Below are positions 17,675 through 26,984 of a stretch of DNA of 64,000 nucleotides, piece after piece. Source of the stretch: Actinomycetales bacterium. GTDB taxonomy: Bacteria; Actinomycetota; Actinomycetes; Actinomycetales; Actinomycetaceae. The DNA is taken from positions 1-64,000 of the forward strand of contig JAATFD010000045.1 of the NCBI GenBank assembly GCA_015655375.1, given 5' to 3'. Position 1 is the first letter of the stretch, and each line of letters starts with the position of its first letter. A program made the position numbers and the translations under genes. The notes beneath the pieces are model-generated. The model saw nothing but the letters and a program-made list of their open reading frames with translations, was not told the DNA's origin and made no database searches.

Positions 17675-19035
17675 ACGTGGGGCGTCATGGAGTCGCGATC
17701 CTGGCCGATCCCGAGATCGAGGGCGCATTGGTCCGTGAGATCGACGGCGACGGCGACGACCTGGTCGTTGTGCGCCGCTGTGCCGACCTGGCCGAGGTTC
17801 GGGCGGCCGCTCGGTCCGGGGTCGCCGATCTTGCCGTCCTCGATTCGGATGATCCGGACCTGGACGCAGCGGTCCTCGAGGACCTCCACGAGGCCGGGAT
17901 GTCCGTCGTCCTGCTGGCAGAGACCGATCAGCGTGCCCGGCTGCGCCTCCTCGGTGCCGACGCTGTCGAACGGGCGGATGCGCCGGCGTCGGTCGTCGAG
18001 TCCCTGCTCGACCTCGTGCGGGCCCCCGATCTGCCATCGTCGGTCCCGGATGAACGCGGCGGGCCCGGGACCGTGCCTCGGCCTCCGCCCCCTCCTCCCG
18101 GCGAGCACGGCCCGAACGAGGGACAGGCCGGACGTCGCGGGGCCGAGGGGGACGTCGTCAGAGGTCGGACGATCGTCGTGTGGGGGACGTCGGGGGCACC
18201 CGGGCGCTCGACCGTCGCGGTCAACCTTGCCGTTGCCCTGGCGCGTACGGGATCCGTCCTCCTCCTCGATGCCGACACACATGCGCCGTCGATCGCCCAC
18301 ATGCTCGGGCTGTCGGTCGACGTATCTTCGATGGCGGCATTGGCACGTGCGGTTTCCCACGGGTCGCTGACACTCGGCGAACTGACCCGGGCGTCCCAGG
18401 CGGGCCCGGACGGGATCGGCGTCGTCACAGGGCTGTCGGCACCCCATCGGTGGCGCGAGCTCAGCCCGGCGGCCCTGAGGGAGATCATGGGTGCAGCGAG
18501 GCGGTGCGCGGACATCGTTCTCGTCGACGTCGCGGCAGCGGGAGTTGATCCGGCTCCCGAGCGCGTGCGTCACCAGGGCGGGCGCGACGATCTGGTCGGC
18601 ATGGCCTTGCGCGAGGCGGACACGGTCGTGATGATCGGTCGAGGGGACGCCATCGGCGTCAACCGGATGGACCTGGCGCTCCAGTGGTGGGCGGACCTGG
18701 GGTCCCCGGCCGAGCTGGTCCCCGTCATCAATCAGGCGTCCGCGGCCTCGGCCGGCGCGCGTCCCGTCAACGCGATCGCGGAGGCGCTCGTCCCGATGCT
18801 TCACGGTGAGGTCGTCCACGTCATTCCCCGGGATCCCGAGGTCGAGGCCGCTCTGCTGAGAGCTCGGTGCCTCGTGGAGGCGGCGCCGCGCTCCCCTGCG
18901 GGAGCTGCGCTCCTCGATCTGGCGGCCTTCCTGGCCGGACGCCGGAGCCTTCACACCGCTCCGGGAGCGGGGAGCCGATCCGATCCCGGATCAAGTGGCT
19001 GGTTCCAGGTCCGCCGGCTCCACCCCAGGGTGTGA
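17671..19035 (+). CDS. CpaE-like ParA/MinD-superfamily ATPase
   Basis: 454 residues from the ATG at 17671 (ATGA overlap with the SAF gene). Residues 1-120 form a receiver-like pseudo-domain, then a proline-rich linker, then a MinD-type domain starting near residue 168: WGTSGAPGRSTVAVNLAVAL, the aspartate strand LLLDADTHAPSI, and DIVLVDVAAAG. In the P-loop the usual lysine is an arginine (GAPGRS) and the extra 'signature' lysine is missing, so nucleotide use may differ from true MinD. CpaE localises Tad pilus assembly at the pole; here only the SAF partner is present. Function beyond that pairing is inference. Confidence 0.82.
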   Translation: MNVGRHGVAILADPEIEGALVREIDGDGDDLVVVRRCADLAEVRAAARSGVADLAVLDSDDPDLDAAVLEDLHEAGMSVVLLAETDQRARLRLLGADAVERADAPASVVESLLDLVRAPDLPSSVPDERGGPGTVPRPPPPPPGEHGPNEGQAGRRGAEGDVVRGRTIVVWGTSGAPGRSTVAVNLAVALARTGSVLLLDADTHAPSIAHMLGLSVDVSSMAALARAVSHGSLTLGELTRASQAGPDGIGVVTGLSAPHRWRELSPAALREIMGAARRCADIVLVDVAAAGVDPAPERVRHQGGRDDLVGMALREADTVVMIGRGDAIGVNRMDLALQWWADLGSPAELVPVINQASAASAGARPVNAIAEALVPMLHGEVVHVIPRDPEVEAALLRARCLVEAAPRSPAGAALLDLAAFLAGRRSLHTAPGAGSRSDPGSSGWFQVRRLHPRV

Positions 19036-19047
19036 CACACTGGCGCC

Positions 19048-19515
19048 ATGCGCGTGTACATCCCCGCCCTTTCCTCGGACCTGGCCGATGATCGCCCTCC
19101 GTTGGCAGGTTCCTTCGCAGCCATTCCCACAGGGGGCATGGGTGCTGAGGAGATCGAGCTGCTTGAGGATGAGGCCCAGACCGAGGCGGCACTCGCCTGT
19201 CTGATGCGGTTGCGGGACGCCGGTCCCGACGAAGCACTCCGCCGCATCGTCATTGCCGCCGACGCGCAGGACGCGCTGGTGGCGATCATCGACCCGGCCG
19301 ACGAGACCTCGCGGATCGCCGAGGTCGCACCCGGTCAGCTCAACTGGAGCGATGTCGTTGCAATCCTCATCGATGGGGTCGACGCGGAGGACGCGGTCCG
19401 CGACGTGCTCGCCGCCGAGGACCAGGAGTCGGCGGACGCTGCCGTCGAGCGACTGTGGGGCCACGGCCTGGAGTGGTTCGACATCTCCGAGCGCACCCGT
19501 CTGGCAGGGTCCTGA
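19048..19515 (+). CDS. DUF6912-like small protein
   Basis: 155 residues beginning MRVYIPALSSDL, an acidic soluble protein with no membrane segment. The opening MRVY(V/I)P and the downstream DE-rich helices match an actinobacterial family of unknown function often annotated DUF6912. It starts 12 bases after the CpaE-like gene without a ribosome site; the palindrome GTGTGACACAC lies across the gap. It ends three bases before the convergent sbcC stop. Confidence 0.7.
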   Translation: MRVYIPALSSDLADDRPPLAGSFAAIPTGGMGAEEIELLEDEAQTEAALACLMRLRDAGPDEALRRIVIAADAQDALVAIIDPADETSRIAEVAPGQLNWSDVVAILIDGVDAEDAVRDVLAAEDQESADAAVERLWGHGLEWFDISERTRLAGS

Positions 19516-19518
19516 GGC

Positions 19519-22500
19519 TCAGACACGCACCGACAGGGTCGAGCCGTCCCGGGGATTCCATCGCACATTGATCTGGTCGGGGATCCGGCGTGCCATCTCG
19601 TCGACATGGCTGATCACTCCGACGGTGCGTCCCGAGTCGCGCAGCGCGCCCAGTTGGGACATCACGGCGTCGAGCTTGCCGGTGTCGAGGGAGCCGAATC
19701 CCTCGTCGATGAACATCATGCGCAGCTCGATCCCTCCGGCCTCGGCAGTGACGACATCGGCCAACCCGAGCGCCAAAGCGAGCGAGGCGTAGAAGGTCTC
19801 CCCTCCCGAAAGCGTGCGGGGGGCACGAGCCTGGTCGGTGTCATGATCGATGATCTCGAGTCCGAGCCCGGCCTTGCGCGAGCGCGTGTCATCCGACAGT
19901 GTCCGATGCAGCTCGTAACGGCCCTCGGAGATCTCCAGCAGACGGGGATTCGCAGCGGCCAGGACATCCTCGAAACGGGAGATTAAGACCCAACTGGCCA
20001 GCGGCGTCTGCAGAAGATTCTCCGGCGAGGTCGCACTTGCCAGTCCCGCCAGTCGCCGTGCGGGAGCGGCAGCTGTGCGGGCCGATGACAGGGCAGCGAG
20101 TCGCGCGGTGAACTCGGTTCGAGCACCACGTGCGGCGCCGAGACGTGACTCCCACTGACCGGTCGTGCGCAGGGCCTGGGCGTGCGCGTGCTTGGCCAGA
20201 TCGGCATCGGCCTGGAGGGCTTCAAGGTCCGGATGGCTGACTCCCTCGACCTCGCGCAGGCGGGGAGAGTCCAGGGCGTCCCGGGCCAGAAGAACGGCGC
20301 GGTCATGGCGGGTGACCCGCTCGTCGAGAGCGGCAACGTCCTCGGGGTCCAGGAGGGCTTCGGTGGCGTCGGCGATCCCGTCCCCGTCCTCGGAGAACCC
20401 GGCACGCGCCACTGCACTCCTCAGATCCGTCCGCGCGGTGGCGGCTTCGCGCTCGGCCCGGTCGCGAGATTCGAGGACCTCCACGAGCTCGTCGATGCGG
20501 GAGACGACGTGCGTCAGTGCGGCGTCGAGGGCAGCCAACGACTCCATGGGTGCGGCGGCCTCGGCGCATCGGGTCTTGTCGGCGTCGAGCTGCATGCGGC
20601 TGGCCTCGAGACGGGTTTCGGTCTCGACCACGTGCGCGGAGAGCTCGGCGACCTCGGCGCGGGTCGTGTCCCAGCGCGTGGTCAGCTTGGTGATCGCTTC
20701 GTGTCCGGTTCTCACGCGATTGGAAGAGTCGCGCGACGCCCCGATGTCGGCTCGCACGTGGGCGACGCGTTCCTCGAGGAAGGAGGAGTCGGTCCCGGCT
20801 TGCTCGGTGAGAGCGGCGATGCGCCTGACCGTATCGGTGTGCTCCTGCCGGGCCTGTTCGAGTGTGCGGTCGGCCTCGCGCTGGTCCTCCGCGAGGGCAT
20901 CGACCTGGTCGATCGTGAGGGCCCCGCCCTCGGGCTCGGCAGCTGGTGCGGGGTGCTGCTCGGACCCGCACACCGGGCAGGCCTCGCCCTCGACCAGGGA
21001 GACCGCCAAGGAGGCCGCCGTCGCGTGGAGCCAGCGATCATGGGCATCCCGGGCGAGCGCTCCCGCGAGTTGGGCCCGCTGAGCCGCTGCTTGGACTTCT
21101 TCGGCGCGCTCGGTGAGCGAGGCGCGCAGGAGATCCGCTCGTTGCGTGGCCTCGAGACGACGCTCGAGATCGTCGAGGGTGACCGTCAGCGCCTCGAGGC
21201 CAGAGGCGAGCGCGGTATCGGCCTCCACTTGCTCGCGAGTCCGGGCGAGTTCGCTGGGAAGACGTCGCTCGCGCTCGCGGGCGTCCTCCAGGCGGGTCCT
21301 CAAGGCATCGAGATCTGTGCCTTCGGCGTCCAGGGCTGCCTGGCGATCGGCCAGAGCGGCCTCGAGCTCGAGCAGTGAAGCGGCAGCGGTACGTCGTGCG
21401 ACAACGTCCTCGCGCAGCGACCGGGTGCGATCCCGCAGATCGGAGGCTCCCTCGGAGGTCAACGGTCGGGTGAGCGAGCGTGTCAGATCCAGGAGGGGCT
21501 GGGAGAACGCGGCACAGGCCGGGTCGCGGACAGGCTCATTCATCGCCGTGTCGAGGGCCATGTTCGCCGCGATCCGTGCCGTGGCGGCGCGTCGATCGCG
21601 GTCGAGGGAGGAACGAACAGGTTCGGCGCGTCTGGCGCCAGCCACGCGGTGACGTGCCGTCTCGATCGCCGGGGCCTCATCCGTCAGCCTGTCCAGGAGC
21701 TCATGCTGGCGCCCGAGATCGGTCAGAGCTTGTTCCGTGGCTCGTCCCTGGGCCAGTGCGGCTTCGGCCTCGTCCTCGTGTCGGGACAGTGGGTCGACGG
21801 CGCGTGCGTGCTCCTCGGCCCGTCCGCGCACGGCCTCCACGGCGGCGTCCACCGAGGCACAAAGAGCACCGGTGTCCGCGAAATCGAGGGCGTCGAGGTC
21901 GAGGGCGTGATCATCCTCCGCTCCCTCGAGTGCCGTGACCCGCGTCAGGGTCGTCAGTGCCTCGCGTGCTCCGCTTTCGGCCGCGTCGACGGCGGTCTCG
22001 GCGTCGCGGGCGCGATCGCGCAGTACCTGCTGAAGGTCCTCGAAGATCCCCGCGTCGAAGATGTCGGACAGGATGGCCTGGCGGTCCTCCGACTTGGCGG
22101 TGAGGAATCCCGCGAACTTCCCCTGGGGCAGGACGACGGTCTGGAGGAACTGGTCCTTGGTCAGTCCGACGAGCCGGGCGATCTCCGCGTCGGCCTCCCC
22201 GACGCTGCGCGAGATCGGCTCGACGGTGATGAAGCCGCCGTCGGGTCCCTCTGCGACCCGCTCAAGGTGGACCGTGGTGGTCACGGCGGTCTTGCGTCCG
22301 GGCCGCACGAATTGGGGTGTGCGCCGGACCCGATGGACTCCGGCGGGGACCTCGAAGACGAGGTCGACGACGCTGGGGTCGCCCGGGTCACAGTACGAGG
22401 ACCGCAATCGGTCCTTCGAGGAGTCCCGTTGGCGGGCCACATCCCCGTAGAGGGCGAAAGTCAACGCGTCGATGATCGTCGACTTCCCGGCGCCTGTCGG

Positions 22501-22605
22501 CCCTTCCAGCAGAAACAGTCCGGAGGCCTCGAAGGCGGTGAAGTCGATGTGCTCGGTGCCGGCGAAGGGCCCGATGCCCGACAGAGTCATCTCGCGCAGC
22601 CTCAT
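19519..22605 (-). CDS. sbcC: DNA repair exonuclease subunit SbcC (Rad50-like)
   Basis: 1028 residues from the ATG at 22605, which overlaps the sbcD stop (ATGA) and has GGAGG upstream. N-terminal Walker A LLEGPTGAGKSTIIDALTFAL; long coiled-coil arms broken near residue 543 by the zinc hook CPVC; C-terminal ABC signature LSGGETFYASLALALGLADVV and Walker B MMFIDEGFGSLD. With SbcD it forms the Mre11-Rad50-type complex that opens DNA hairpins and processes double-strand ends in an ATP-dependent way. Length agrees with the family (about 1000-1050). Confidence 0.96.
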   Translation of the reverse strand: MRLREMTLSGIGPFAGTEHIDFTAFEASGLFLLEGPTGAGKSTIIDALTFALYGDVARQRDSSKDRLRSSYCDPGDPSVVDLVFEVPAGVHRVRRTPQFVRPGRKTAVTTTVHLERVAEGPDGGFITVEPISRSVGEADAEIARLVGLTKDQFLQTVVLPQGKFAGFLTAKSEDRQAILSDIFDAGIFEDLQQVLRDRARDAETAVDAAESGAREALTTLTRVTALEGAEDDHALDLDALDFADTGALCASVDAAVEAVRGRAEEHARAVDPLSRHEDEAEAALAQGRATEQALTDLGRQHELLDRLTDEAPAIETARHRVAGARRAEPVRSSLDRDRRAATARIAANMALDTAMNEPVRDPACAAFSQPLLDLTRSLTRPLTSEGASDLRDRTRSLREDVVARRTAAASLLELEAALADRQAALDAEGTDLDALRTRLEDARERERRLPSELARTREQVEADTALASGLEALTVTLDDLERRLEATQRADLLRASLTERAEEVQAAAQRAQLAGALARDAHDRWLHATAASLAVSLVEGEACPVCGSEQHPAPAAEPEGGALTIDQVDALAEDQREADRTLEQARQEHTDTVRRIAALTEQAGTDSSFLEERVAHVRADIGASRDSSNRVRTGHEAITKLTTRWDTTRAEVAELSAHVVETETRLEASRMQLDADKTRCAEAAAPMESLAALDAALTHVVSRIDELVEVLESRDRAEREAATARTDLRSAVARAGFSEDGDGIADATEALLDPEDVAALDERVTRHDRAVLLARDALDSPRLREVEGVSHPDLEALQADADLAKHAHAQALRTTGQWESRLGAARGARTEFTARLAALSSARTAAAPARRLAGLASATSPENLLQTPLASWVLISRFEDVLAAANPRLLEISEGRYELHRTLSDDTRSRKAGLGLEIIDHDTDQARAPRTLSGGETFYASLALALGLADVVTAEAGGIELRMMFIDEGFGSLDTGKLDAVMSQLGALRDSGRTVGVISHVDEMARRIPDQINVRWNPRDGSTLSVRV

Positions 22606-23819
22606 CGGGTCGCCTCCCTCGTGGTTTGTGACCACGCGCGGTCCAGAAGCTCACGTTCCGCGTCGTCCAGGGGCCTGCCGCCGACCTCGGAGAAGAAATC
22701 GACGGCGGTGGCCCGCGGGCTGCGTGCCGTGGATGCGAGGGGACCACTCGAGTCCGTCGGCGCGCGGGTCGCGCTGTGCAGGATGACGAGGGCGTGAGGG
22801 AAGCGATGCCGGATACGGGCGACCATCTCCGGGGGCCGGACATCATCGGTGGCGGTCGCCGAGACGAAGTCGTCGGTGGCGCCCTCGTACTTGTCGGAGA
22901 GCAGGTCCTCCATCGGTCCGGACAGGACACTCATCCCCCGGGTGACCGGAGCGGGGAGGGCCTCCACTCCGAGCAGACCTCCGGGGCCGACGTCCAACAG
23001 GGTCACGGACTTGACGGCGTCGGCCTCGGAGAAGGAATACGCGATTGGTGACCCGCTGTAGCGGATCGGTACTGATGCTCCCCGGATGTCCTGTGGTCGA
23101 TGGAGGTGCCCGGCGGCCACGTAGTCGAGCCCGTCTGCGACGACCTCCGGCCCGCCGAGAGTGTCGAAAAGTTGTGCCGGAACGGAGGGAACCCCGCCGA
23201 CCTGGATGTCGCGCTCGGAATCCGAGGGGCGACCTCCGACGACGAAGGCGTGGATCATCGCGATCGCAGGAGCGGTGGTGCCCGCGGTTCGGCGTGCGGC
23301 CAGGTCGGTGCCGATCCGTCGCAACGCTGCAGCCATGACGGCTTCGTGGGAGCGTGCCAGGGCAGGCCGCTGCCCGTTCTCGTCGAGATCCGTGTCGGAG
23401 AGGACATGACGCACGAGATCGGGTTCCAAGTAGGGAATGGGATAGACGAGGACCCGGGTCCGGTCCGCCCCGGTCAGCTCGACGGGGCTGCCGATTTCAC
23501 GCGGGTCGGAGACGACGCGCAGCTGGGGACGATACAGACCCGCACCGAATCCCAGGCGCGTCGCCGAATCGTGATTGCCGGGGGTAAGAACGACGGGTGC
23601 GAGGCCGCATAGGCGCGACAGGCCATCCGAGAGCTGGCTCAACGCTCCGAGGGTGGGAACGGCTCGATCGAAGACATCGCCGCTGACGAGGACCGCATCG
23701 ATGCGGCGCTCGGCCACGAGATCGATCAGCCAGTCGAGGAAGGTCGACGTCGCCTCGTCCAGATCGGCACCGTGCAGGCTTCGCCCGAGGTGCCAGTCGG
23801 AGGTGTGCAGGATCAGCAT
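22602..23819 (-). CDS. sbcD: DNA repair exonuclease subunit SbcD (Mre11-like)
   Basis: 405 residues. The calcineurin-type metallophosphoesterase motifs are in order: HTSDWHLGR near the start, SGDVFDRA, TPGNHD, and AAGHLH later. These bind two Mn ions for 3'-5' exonuclease and endonuclease activity. A C-terminal cap follows. It is transcribed with sbcC (overlapping start) and starts 51 bases after the HisN-like gene, so the three may share one transcript. Confidence 0.96.
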   Translation of the reverse strand: MLILHTSDWHLGRSLHGADLDEATSTFLDWLIDLVAERRIDAVLVSGDVFDRAVPTLGALSQLSDGLSRLCGLAPVVLTPGNHDSATRLGFGAGLYRPQLRVVSDPREIGSPVELTGADRTRVLVYPIPYLEPDLVRHVLSDTDLDENGQRPALARSHEAVMAAALRRIGTDLAARRTAGTTAPAIAMIHAFVVGGRPSDSERDIQVGGVPSVPAQLFDTLGGPEVVADGLDYVAAGHLHRPQDIRGASVPIRYSGSPIAYSFSEADAVKSVTLLDVGPGGLLGVEALPAPVTRGMSVLSGPMEDLLSDKYEGATDDFVSATATDDVRPPEMVARIRHRFPHALVILHSATRAPTDSSGPLASTARSPRATAVDFFSEVGGRPLDDAERELLDRAWSQTTREATR

Positions 23820-23870
23820 GGTGACAGTCTGCTGTGAGCCAGGGGCATCTGGAGCAGACGCCCGACCGGC

Positions 23871-24722
23871 TCAGTCCTCGGGGTCCTCATCCTCAAGGTC
23901 CTGGTCCTCCGAGTCCGACTCCTCGGAGCGGGGCCAGTCGAGGGACTCGAGGACCTCGTCGTGAATCAATCCGTTCGTTGCCAGTGCGTTGTCCCCCCAG
24001 GGTCCGTCCTCGCCGATCAGCGAGGTGAAGCGGCCGCCAGCCTCCTCGACGATCGGGACCAGTGCGGCCATGTCGTGGAGGAAGAGCTCGGGCTCGCACG
24101 CCGCATCGACGGCGCCCTCGGCGACCAGCATGTAGCTCCAGAAGTCGCCGTAGGCACGGCTGCGCCAGAAGCGTGACTGCATCTCGAGGAATTGGCCGCC
24201 GCGGCCGTGGTGGAGCCAACCGTCGAGGGAGGAATAGGACAAGGAGGCATGGTCGAGATCGGCGACCCGGGAGACCTGCATGCGCGTGGCTCGCATCAGT
24301 GAGGTGCCCGTCCATGCTCCCTGGCCTTGGGCCGCCCACCACCGACGCTTGAGCGCGGGGGCAGAGACGACGCCCATGACGACCTGGCCATCCTCGACGA
24401 GACCGATCAACGTCGCCCAGACGGGAACGCCGCGCACGAAATTCTTGGTGCCGTCGATCGGATCGAGGATCCACTGGCGTGCGGAATGCCCGCTGGCGCC
24501 TCGTTCCTCACCGAGCACGGCATCGCGGGAGCGGGTGTGGGACAACTGGGACCGGATTAGGTCCTCGGCGGCCTTGTCGGCATCCGTGACGGGAGTGAGA
24601 TCGGGCTTGGTCTCGACGACGAGGTCCTGCGCGCCGAAACGGGAAAGGGTCAGTGCGTCGACCTGGTCGGCCAGAACATGGGCCAGACGCAGGTCGTCGT
24701 TGTATCGGCGACTCTCGGTCAT
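23871..24722 (-). CDS. hisN: Histidinol-phosphatase HisN-type inositol monophosphatase
   Basis: 283 residues from the ATG at 24722. Metal-binding motifs of the inositol monophosphatase family are clear: GEERG, WILDPIDGTKNFVRG, and CEPELFLHDMAALVPIVEEAGG. The DPIDGTKNF plus WSYMLVAEGAVD combination is that of the actinobacterial histidinol-phosphatases (HisN, last but one step of histidine synthesis). Inositol-1-phosphatase activity cannot be excluded from sequence alone. The last 18 residues are nearly all Asp/Glu/Ser, a tail outside the fold. No strong ribosome site precedes the start. Confidence 0.85.
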   Translation of the reverse strand: MTESRRYNDDLRLAHVLADQVDALTLSRFGAQDLVVETKPDLTPVTDADKAAEDLIRSQLSHTRSRDAVLGEERGASGHSARQWILDPIDGTKNFVRGVPVWATLIGLVEDGQVVMGVVSAPALKRRWWAAQGQGAWTGTSLMRATRMQVSRVADLDHASLSYSSLDGWLHHGRGGQFLEMQSRFWRSRAYGDFWSYMLVAEGAVDAACEPELFLHDMAALVPIVEEAGGRFTSLIGEDGPWGDNALATNGLIHDEVLESLDWPRSEESDSEDQDLEDEDPED

Positions 24723-24829
24723 GTTCCCACCGTAGCGCGTGGGTGGGGCCACGCGACCTCGGTGCTTCCGAGCGGCGCGGATCATGCGATCTCTCGAGAG
24801 AAGCGGACGGCTGCCGGTACTGTGTGGCC

Positions 24830-25567
24830 ATGGGTCTTCCCTTCTTGCTCCTGACGTCTCGGGACGACGAGATTGTCGCCGCCGACGAACGAGCGGCGAT
24901 CCCCCGATTGGCGGGCTTGAGCGCCGATGAAACGGTCTGGTGGCGCATGGAGCGCGAGCCCTTGCCCGACGACCTCGACGTGGAGGAGTGGTCGGGGATC
25001 ATCGTGTGCGGGTCGCCCTTTGACGTCTCGACCCCGCAGGAGGACAAGTCCGCGGTCCAGGTCCGGGTCGAGTCAGACCTCGACCGGCTCTACGACCGGG
25101 TCCTCGAGCGCGGAGCACCTCTGCTTGGCATGTGCTATGGACTGGGAACACTAGCCCGTCACCTCGGGGGCGTCGTCGACGGGACGCACGCCGAGGAGAT
25201 CTCGGCCGCCGATTTGCGAGTGACGACGCAGGGTCGGATGGACCCCGTCCTGGCGGGTGTTCCCGACGTCTTCCAGGCCTACGTCGGCCATCACGAGGCC
25301 GTAACGCGCTTCGCATTCGGCGCGACACTGCTCGTCACCTCGTCGGCAGCGCCGATCCAGATGGCCAGGGTCGGCCGGGCTGTCTACGTGACCCAGTTCC
25401 ACCCCGAACTCGACCTCGGCGGGATCGAGGTGCGCATCCGGGAGTATGCGGATCGGGGATACTTTCCGGCCGAGGAACGCTCCCGTGTCGAGGATGCGGT
25501 CCGCTCGGCCGACGTCTCGTCGGCCCACCTGATCTTGTCGAACTTCGTCCGGCTCTTCCGCCGTTGA
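24830..25567 (+). CDS. Class I glutamine amidotransferase (GuaA-like domain protein)
   Basis: 245 residues from the ATG at 24830. A stand-alone class I amidotransferase: nucleophile C102 in LLGMCYGLG, histidine H191 and glutamate in QFHPE. It lacks a synthase domain, as in the 'GMP synthase - glutamine amidotransferase domain' proteins of actinobacteria, whose substrates (often gamma-glutamyl compounds) are mostly unknown. A glutamine-hydrolysis role is well supported; the acceptor is not. It is divergent from hisN across 107 bases. Confidence 0.85.
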   Translation: MGLPFLLLTSRDDEIVAADERAAIPRLAGLSADETVWWRMEREPLPDDLDVEEWSGIIVCGSPFDVSTPQEDKSAVQVRVESDLDRLYDRVLERGAPLLGMCYGLGTLARHLGGVVDGTHAEEISAADLRVTTQGRMDPVLAGVPDVFQAYVGHHEAVTRFAFGATLLVTSSAAPIQMARVGRAVYVTQFHPELDLGGIEVRIREYADRGYFPAEERSRVEDAVRSADVSSAHLILSNFVRLFRR

Positions 25568-25579
25568 ATGGGTCCTGGG

Positions 25580-25585
25580 TAGAAT
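25580..25585 (+). promoter_or_regulatory. Candidate -10 box (TAGAAT) for the LssY_C gene
   Basis: TAGAAT starts 12 bases after the amidotransferase stop and 55 bases before the next ATG. It matches TAnAAT well; no good -35 is seen. Confidence 0.35.
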
Positions 25586-25634
25586 CTCGCCATCCGCGGT
25601 TTGACGTCCTTCAAGGAATGCGGCGGGATTCGTG

Positions 25635-26954
25635 ATGAGCAGTGATGAAGCGGCGCAGGGCCACGTGCAGCGCCGTCGCTGGGCCATCCAGTTGCAGCAA
25701 CCGATCCCGCCCGCACGGCTGTTCGACCAGATCGCTTTCGTCATCGGCACCGCTGCCGCTGTGTGGATGGCGATCATCACGGCGATCGGGGGCTTCCGTG
25801 GCGCAGGGGCCGTCGTCTGGGTGATCCCGGTGTGGGCGATCACGGCCTACGTCGTCCTTCCTCGACTCCATCGGATCCTCTCCGACCTCTACGTCCCCGG
25901 CTATTTCTTTGGGCGCACCCGCACCGCCGATGGCCTGCTCGGGGACCCCGTCAATCTGTGTGTGGATGGGTCGGCCGCACAACTCGATCATGCGATGATG
26001 CAGGCCGGGTGGCACCGTGCCGATGAGATCACGGTGGCCTCGGCCTGGGGCATTATAGTGTCGACACTGACACGCCGCAGCTATTCGAGTGCCCCGGTCT
26101 CGGCGCTCATGCTCTTCCGTCGTCGTCACGACGTTGCCTACGAGCAGGAGGTCGCCGGCAACCCGAAGCAACGCCACCACGTGCGCTTCTGGCATTGCCC
26201 CCCGAAGTGGCTTCTCCCCGGGGGCGCGGCGACGGACTGGCTGGGGGCGGGCACCTACGACACGGACATCCGGCTGTCCTTCTTCACGTTGCAGGTCACC
26301 CATCGCATCGATGAGAACACCGATGTTGAGCGTGACCACGTCGTCTCGTCGATGCGGGAGGCCAATCTCGCCGTGACCGTGCGGCTCCTGCGCAATTTCA
26401 CGACGGGTTACCACGCACGCAATGGAGGGGGCGATCGGTTCATCACGGACGGCGACCTGCCGATCGTCGATGTCTCAGCCGTAGAGGTCCCGGACCCACA
26501 CACGGCACCGGACGGGTCGGGTGAGCCCTCCGCCGCCGAAGTGATCCAACGGGCGCCACTGACAACGACAGTGGCGGCCTTCCTCGTCCTGCTCGTCAGC
26601 GTGATCCAGCTGATCGACTTCCTCTGCTCAGCCACCGGAATGCGCGACCTGCTCGCACAAGGGGTGCAGGTGGGTCGTGGCACTGTCATGGTCATCCTCG
26701 TGCTGTTCTGTGCCTTCAAGGTCCTCCAGCTCCTGATGTCCTGGCTGGTCCTGCGCGGATGGCGCAGGCCCCGGACGATGCTCATCATTTTGCTCGCTCT
26801 GGAGATCCTGGCGGTGGCCATCGACTATCACGACGGTGGGATCGCCCTGGGTCTCAATTGGACGCTGTTCACCGCCTCGGTGCAGTGCCTGGCTCTGCTC
26901 GCACTGTCCAGCGAGTCGTCGGGAGCGTGGGCGCGCCAGTCCCCCTGGCAGTGA
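25635..26954 (+). CDS. LssY C-terminal domain membrane protein
   Basis: 439 residues from the ATG at 25635 with GGCGGG seven bases upstream (a GTG three bases before is also possible). Two N-terminal helices (about 30-75) are followed by a soluble domain with DPVNLCVDGSAAQLDHAMMQAGWHRAD and HVRFWH, the LssY_C signature, then three or four more helices to the end. LssY_C occurs alone or joined to phosphatase or DedA domains in membrane proteins and has no assigned activity. It lies beside the decayed dmsA-like gene, with which it is convergent. Confidence 0.8.
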   Translation: MSSDEAAQGHVQRRRWAIQLQQPIPPARLFDQIAFVIGTAAAVWMAIITAIGGFRGAGAVVWVIPVWAITAYVVLPRLHRILSDLYVPGYFFGRTRTADGLLGDPVNLCVDGSAAQLDHAMMQAGWHRADEITVASAWGIIVSTLTRRSYSSAPVSALMLFRRRHDVAYEQEVAGNPKQRHHVRFWHCPPKWLLPGGAATDWLGAGTYDTDIRLSFFTLQVTHRIDENTDVERDHVVSSMREANLAVTVRLLRNFTTGYHARNGGGDRFITDGDLPIVDVSAVEVPDPHTAPDGSGEPSAAEVIQRAPLTTTVAAFLVLLVSVIQLIDFLCSATGMRDLLAQGVQVGRGTVMVILVLFCAFKVLQLLMSWLVLRGWRRPRTMLIILLALEILAVAIDYHDGGIALGLNWTLFTASVQCLALLALSSESSGAWARQSPWQ

Positions 26955-26984
26955 TCCTGCGCCACACTCGCGCGTCGGTCCTCA

